10,545 nucleotides of DNA from Chromera velia (taxonomy: Eukaryota > Sar > Chromeraceae): NCBI GenBank assembly GCA_018398765.1, contig JAHBMJ010003482.1, positions 1 through 10,545 on the forward strand, in the 5' to 3' direction. This document shows positions 6,568 to 10,545 of the stretch, in pieces. The translations under genes and the position numbers were made by a program. The notes beneath the pieces were generated by a model. It was given only the letters and a program-made list of their open reading frames with translations. It had not been told where the DNA came from and searched no databases. Positions within the stretch are counted from its first letter, which is position 1. The number at the start of each line of letters is the position of its first letter.

Positions 6568-8717
6568 ACTCTTTGCAGTCACTGCGCCGCTTTTGGTGAA
6601 CACAAATGCCCTTCCCTCCGCAATCCTTGCAGTAGGAGCGCTCTCTGCCGTGCTCACAGATGCTCCCCCCTCCGCAATCCTTGCACACAGAGCGAATACG
6701 ACCGTGCTCACATATGCCTCCCCCTCGGCACTCCTTGCACCTCGGACGGTGCCGGCCGTGCTCACAAATGCTCTTCCCTCCGCAATCCTTGCAAAAAAAT
6801 CGGTGCCGCCCATGTTCACAGATGCCCTTCCCCCCACATTCCTTGCACTTCGAACGCTGCCGGCCGTGCTCACAGATTTTCTTCCCACCGCACCCCTTGC
6901 ATTGAGAGCGAATGCGACCATGCTCGCAGATGCCCTTCCCTCCGCACTTCTTGCAGACGTAGCGCTCTCTGCCGTGCTCACAGATGCTCTTCCCTCCGCA
7001 GTCCTTGCAACTCCGACGCTGCCGACCGTGCTCACAGATGCCCTTCCCTCCACACTCCTTACAGCGGGAGCGCTGCCGGCCATGCGGACAGAGGATCCTT
7101 CCGTGTCGGTCTCTCTTGACCTCTCCTGTGCCCTCTCTCTCCTTCCCTGTTCTGTTGACCTCTCTTCTCCCACTGCCACCGTCACGCTGTCCACCCATCT
7201 GATGCTGCTGCTGCGCGTCGGTGCTGGAGGTGAAGGGGCGCTTTCGGTCAGCGTGACACCCTCTCTGTGCACCTGCATACTCTGTGCAGTCTGCGTGATC
7301 ACGGTCACAGGAACAAAACGGATTGATGGCCTCTGCGGTCACGCGCCCTGTCTGACACGCTCCCCTCCCCCCCATCAACCTCCCTTCCGTTCCCTCAAGC
7401 TCTGACGGCCTATCGCCCCCTGTCCAGCCTTTGTGAGATTCGGAGACGGCACAAGAAGAACAAGAGAGACGGCGGCGCTTCGGACTCTGACCCCCACACA
7501 CAGAGGAATCCAACTGCGCCTCTGAGAAAGCTTTGGCAGAAGCGGACTGATCATGAGACATCCCCTCACACATCGGCATCCCACCCATGGTCTCTCCAAT
7601 CCTCCCTCTTGACAGACCTGCCCCGTTCTCTCTCTCAAATCGCGGTTTCTCGTCACCGCATTTCTCATGCCCCCTTCTCAACCCAACCGCCTCATCCCCT
7701 CGCCTCTGCAGTGATGCACCCCCCATCATTCACAGGCACAGAGGTCGCAGGATGGCCCCTGGAAGCATACAAACAGTCAGACTGAGCAGACGCGACCAGA
7801 ATGTTCTTAGAGGCAGGTGAGACTCCGACGTCATCAACCGTCGCCCTCCCGCTCTCCCTCAAGGACACTCTCCCACCCCCCTCACTCTGCCGTCCGTCTG
7901 CTGTGCTTATGCGGTGGGTTAGCACACCTTCAGGCTGCACATCCATTTCATGTCCCCTCTGTTTACCCTCCCCACCCTCTTTCCCGGACGAAACGCAAGT
8001 GAGAGAAGAAGACGAAAGGACAACTGCAGGAGCAGAGAGCGACGTGTCAGACTCTCTGACCGACAGGCCGCCCTCAGGTGGACCCCCGAACCCTCCATCC
8101 TCACTCATGTCCCCCCTCTCCGCCTGCCTGTCTCCCTCACCGTCCATCTCCGAGGAGACAGAGGGGAACGTGTCCTGTTCGAGTTGCTGCTGTGCTAACA
8201 CCATGTCTTCCAATCTCAACGGAGTCACCTGTGTCTGCCCATCTCCCCAACGCCCCCCAAACAACGCAAACCCGCCACCAATCACCTCCACCTCCCGCGC
8301 CCCACACCCCAAAGGCTCCCACGCGCACCCACAACACTCCTGACTTCGACCGTCTGTGGGAGCTGCTGATGAGACGGCTGAGGTGACTGCGGAAGAGTTC
8401 TGACCACCATCCACAAGACCCCCGCCATCAAGTAACGCCATACCACCGCACGCGGACGAACCTGTACCGACAGTGGCGGCACCTGGTCCGACAAGGGCAA
8501 GCTGAAATCGAACCTGAGAGCGCGCGCTGTGAAGAATAGGAAAGGACATCCACACGCCTGCGAAGGCAGGGTTCTTCACTCGATGGAGGGGGACACCGCG
8601 ACTCGCATCCCCCGCTCCGAGCTCAGAGCTGCTCCCGACCACCACCAACCTCTGCCCCTCCCGAGGCTCCACACCAGAGCAAGCGAAAAGCACACAGCCC
8701 GTCTCCGCCTCGAGCAT
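6539..8717 (-). CDS. Gene B: CBM20-like domain plus 10-unit C-x-H-x6-C-x2-C repeat protein (about 716 aa, one frame junction)
   Basis: This is a paralogue of gene A on the opposite strand. The ATG at 8717 is chosen because the following VLFACSGVEPREGQRLVVVG aligns with the start of gene A. The CBM20-like part includes ELG (but GAGD in place of the usual G-W), then QVRFQLALV, then WEPLGCGAREVEV, which resembles the closing W-E...N-R of the family. A long Ser/Gly/Glu linker follows, with KRRR at about residues 404-407. Next comes VKRDRHG and ten units (7093-6542) ending KQVSFLPH. The frame changes once: the first part is open to TGA 7694-7692 and the second is open from just after TGA 7732-7730. 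The junction may be a 28-nt intron (7733-7706, GTGAAT to CTGCAG, phase 0) or one extra base in the six-C run at 7719-7724 (plus strand). A broken gene is possible. Nuclear location, zinc binding and glucan binding are inferences. Confidence 0.75.
6542..7093 (-). repeat. 54-bp coding minisatellite, 10 units, gene B
   Basis: Ten tandem units encode motifs such as ICEHGRERYVCKKCGGKG and ICEHGRHRFFCKDCGGKS. All ten units keep the four putative ligands (C, H, C, C). The invariant parts are C-x-H-G-R-x-R and C-K-x-C. The two residues before C-K-x-C vary most (RS, SR, YV, FF, PR, SV, SY), which is what one expects at positions that contact a partner. Confidence 0.9.
7706..7733 (-). other. Frame junction in gene B: candidate 28-nt intron or frameshift
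   Basis: GTGAAT at 7733 and CACTGCAG ending at 7706 would splice CCT to AGG in phase 0 and restore one frame. 28 nt is very short for a spliceosomal intron. The alternative is a one-base expansion of the six-C run at 7719-7724, since five bases would also join the frames. The allowed window for the change is narrow (between TGA 7732 and TGA 7692). Confidence 0.45.
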
Positions 8718-8784
8718 CGTGGCGTCTGGATGATCGAGAATCCGTGATCGAAGGGAAACACAAATGTGGGCCCCTGTGTGACGT

Positions 8785-8824
8785 CTGCAAGTACACAACC
8801 AGCAAACAAGTGAACAAAACGTAC
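8785..8824 (-). other. Candidate 40-nt 5'-leader intron of gene B
   Basis: GTACGT at 8824 and TTGCAG ending at 8785, the same length and ends as at 157-118. Removal places a short upstream frame (ATG 8862 in the context ACCATGG) against a TGA formed at the splice junction. That frame is then continuous with gene B. Confidence 0.5.
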
Positions 8825-10013
8825 CAACCTTTTTGTCTACCAGCGACGACAACAAGACCCATGGTTCGAGCAAGAAAGCTCACACAACAGTCTCCATTGA
8901 TTCTCCTCAACTGACTTGATTCTGTTTGATTGGACTTGAGCGTGTCACGAGAGAGACGCACACACGCAAGGTATCAGAGGTCGGAGGACCAGAAAGGAAG
9001 CCGATGACCTCAAACAGCAGGGACGACGCGACGATCAGAAGCCCCGATCCTTTCGCTGCGTGATTGGCAACGCGTAGACGGGTTTGCTGACCTTCTCCCG
9101 TTCAGTCGATCGACCGACAGCAGAAGACAGACAAGGATCAACTGATCAAGAGACACACAAAGACGGACTGATAGACTGGAATGCACCTTCGGGGACTTGA
9201 AACCACCAAAGACGAATGCCGCTGAGAAATAGGACAGGCAGTAGGCAAAGACAGCCAGCTAAAGGAGACAAAACTCATAAGACACAAAAAGCCGTTTTCG
9301 GACCTTTCCCCGTCTTTGTCGCCTCTCGCAATCACGTCTGACTCTTCATGTCACTTAAGATCGATCCAGAAAAAGGAAGGTACTGTCAGACTCATAGTCA
9401 GTCTGAGTGACAACTTCTGACTTCAACAGTCTCACTGATGAGATACTGATGAGTGAACGCGATGCAAATTAAATGCTGCAAAGGCATCTCAAGCGCGTGC
9501 AGGCCGGGCCGCCGATGGGTCGCCGTCTCCTTTCTGAAATCTTTCCACGATCTTTCCACGACTTTCCTCAGTCATACTGTCACAGTTTCTCTGACAGACC
9601 GATGGTCTATTCAATATGACGGTATGATCGTCCGATGCCACAGCAGAAACTCTACTCCCAATCCTTGAAGAAGGAGTGAGCGCTGCCTTGAGGAATCACT
9701 TCAAACCAGAAGCAAAGAGGCTGAAGAGACAGCGACAGTTGGACTCGGACGGAGTGGATGCGTCAGCGAGTCGCCAGCGGTCTACAGACCTCCTGTTAGA
9801 CTCCTTCACCGTGATTGAGGAAAAGGGAAGAAGAAGAAAGCGGACAAAAGAGAGGCAGGACATCCGAGAATCCCCATCATAGGTCCTTTTGTACAGAAGT
9901 CATTCAACGATCGTCCTTGCAACAATCGCTGATCGATCGAGCAATCAGGCCAACGCGTCTTCAGTCCTTCCAGTGGAATTGAATTGGTTGATCGAGGCGC
10001 CTGAATTGATCGG

Positions 10014-10197
10014 GTGAGTCAATGTGTGTGAGTTGTGTCTGCGAGTGAATTAAGTCTCTTCTCACAACATATAAGAGGGAATGAAGGCCGCGTTTGGGAA
10101 GGTCAAATTTTGTCTGAGTTCTCAAGTCTCTGAGTTTGCACTTCTGTGCATGCAGTGCATGACATTGTCTTCCGCTCTGGTTTGCGGCTTTCTGCAG
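10014..10197 (+). other. Candidate 5'-leader intron of the right gene A copy
   Basis: GTGAGT donor and TTTCTGCAG acceptor, homologous to 1347-1543. The interior shows 13 nt net length change, while the following 120-nt leader keeps its length. Confidence 0.45.
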
Positions 10198-10317
10198 GTT
10201 CCTGTTGAGGGACGCCGTCGACGACGAGGGCAGCTGGCTGTGCTCTTATTGTGACTATCACTCGTGTCGGTCGATTGAAATCGAAGCCGTCTACCTGTCT
10301 ATATGCTCAGTGGCACA

Positions 10318-10545
10318 ATGAAGGGGGTGATCGCCTTTGTTGCGCACTGCCCGGAGGACCGAGAGAATCAACGCGTTGTGGTGGTGGGAGAATGTCGTGA
10401 GCTGGGAGGGTGGGAGTTGGGTGGTGCGTTGTCTGTGAGACCTGCACCGTGTGGGCGTCCGTGGTGGGTGTCAAGTGAGGTGAGAGTGAATCTGTCGGCA
10501 TCCCAGATGGGTGTCTCTGGAGATGTCGCGACTGGCGGGGGGGCT
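10318..10545 (+). CDS. 5' end (76 codons) of another gene A copy
   Basis: The frame reads MKGVIAFVAHCPEDRENQRVVVV and continues past the right edge. It aligns with gene A without any indel over 228 bases and with about 14 substitutions. The CBM20-like core is present, with ECRELGGWELGG in place of ECPELGGWELGG. An in-frame ATG five codons upstream (10303-10305), absent from gene A, could add MLSGT, but its context is weaker than that of the shared ATG. The rest of the gene lies outside the window. Confidence 0.85.
   Translation, partial: MKGVIAFVAHCPEDRENQRVVVVGECRELGGWELGGALSVRPAPCGRPWWVSSEVRVNLSASQMGVSGDVATGGGA

Larger units (their letters stand above)
8718..10317. promoter_or_regulatory. 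Divergent intergenic region between gene B and the next gene A copy (copy 2)
   Basis: Homologue of 51-1663. It carries the gene B leader intron (8824-8785), the shortened hairpin (9385-9411), a TATA-like TATAAGAG at 10070, and the gene A leader intron candidate (10014-10197). A part equivalent to 1010-1240 (9670-9890) is well conserved and has a frame with RSTDLLLDSFTVIEEK, but frame-breaking indels between the copies argue against coding. No RNA gene is recognised. Confidence 0.6.
8668..10545. repeat. Right copy of the ~8.65-kb tandem unit (shared part)
   Basis: Direct repeat of the first ~1.9 kb of the window. Identity is highest across the gene starts, including an 82-base identical run at 10436-10517. 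It is lower and interrupted by indels in the non-coding middle. Confidence 0.9.

Noticed and set aside
6061-7308. 415-codon minus-strand frame overlapping gene B and the five-unit block
   Set aside because: Alternate-frame reading of the repeat (ASVSTAGSVRSAR-type). It does span both arrays, but it lacks the zinc ligands and continues into flanking microsatellite sequence.
6146-7405. 419-codon plus-strand frame antisense to gene B
   Set aside because: It lies over the 54-bp repeat array. Its protein is a monotonous Ala/Leu/Pro/Ser repeat produced by reading the array backwards, and gene B in the other orientation has the coherent Cys/His motif.
8717-8873. N-terminal extension of gene B upstream of the ATG at 8717
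   Set aside because: The extension has no ATG in this frame (it would need TTG) and crosses the candidate 40-nt intron. The ATG at 8717 lines up with the gene A start.

Overview
The window looks like nuclear DNA of a unicellular eukaryote. There are no bacterial-style operons or ribosome binding sites, the non-coding stretches are long, and canonical GT-AG intron candidates sit in the 5' leaders. The proteins carry serine- and glycine-rich disordered linkers. Family membership makes me think of an alveolate alga, perhaps a chromerid such as Vitrella, in which I recall many CBM20-domain proteins. I cannot verify this, and the assignment is an inference.

Layout. Two paralogous genes face each other. 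Gene A (+, 1664-3553) and gene B (-, about 8717-6539) share one architecture: an N-terminal CBM20-like (starch-binding-fold) domain, a long disordered linker with a KRRR nuclear-localisation-like patch, a conserved VKRDRHG header, and a C-terminal tandem array of 18-residue units with the pattern C-x-H-x6-C-x2-C (11 units in A, 10 in B). Each unit could bind one zinc ion. Gene B has an unresolved frame junction near 7692-7733. It is followed in the same reading frame, after two consecutive TGA codons, by a further block of five units (6502-6218). A decayed four-unit fragment with frameshifts lies downstream of gene A (4158-4389) inside a tandem duplicate of gene A's 3' flank.

The pair is itself part of a larger tandem repeat. 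Bases 1 to the end of the shared segment (about 1895) recur at 8668-10545, giving a repeating unit of about 8.65 kb. The window therefore opens on the first 16 codons of another gene B copy (50-1, -) and closes on the first 76 codons of another gene A copy (10318-10545, +). Each B/A pair is divergently transcribed from a roughly 1.6-kb intergenic region, which is present twice (51-1663 and 8718-10317). Comparing the two copies gives in-window evidence of what is conserved: the reading frame at the gene starts, a 40-nt leader intron for B, a leader intron of 184-197 nt for A, and a stem-loop whose two arms changed together.

The centre (about 3554-6217) holds no intact gene. It contains pyrimidine-rich 3' flanks, a roughly 28-nt element shared by all three 3' ends, and an AT-rich island at about 5195-5760. 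The overall picture is a rapidly evolving tandem gene family of CBM20-like/zinc-bead proteins. How the proteins act is unknown to me. A link between storage polysaccharide and a nucleic-acid- or protein-binding zinc array is suggested only by the domains.
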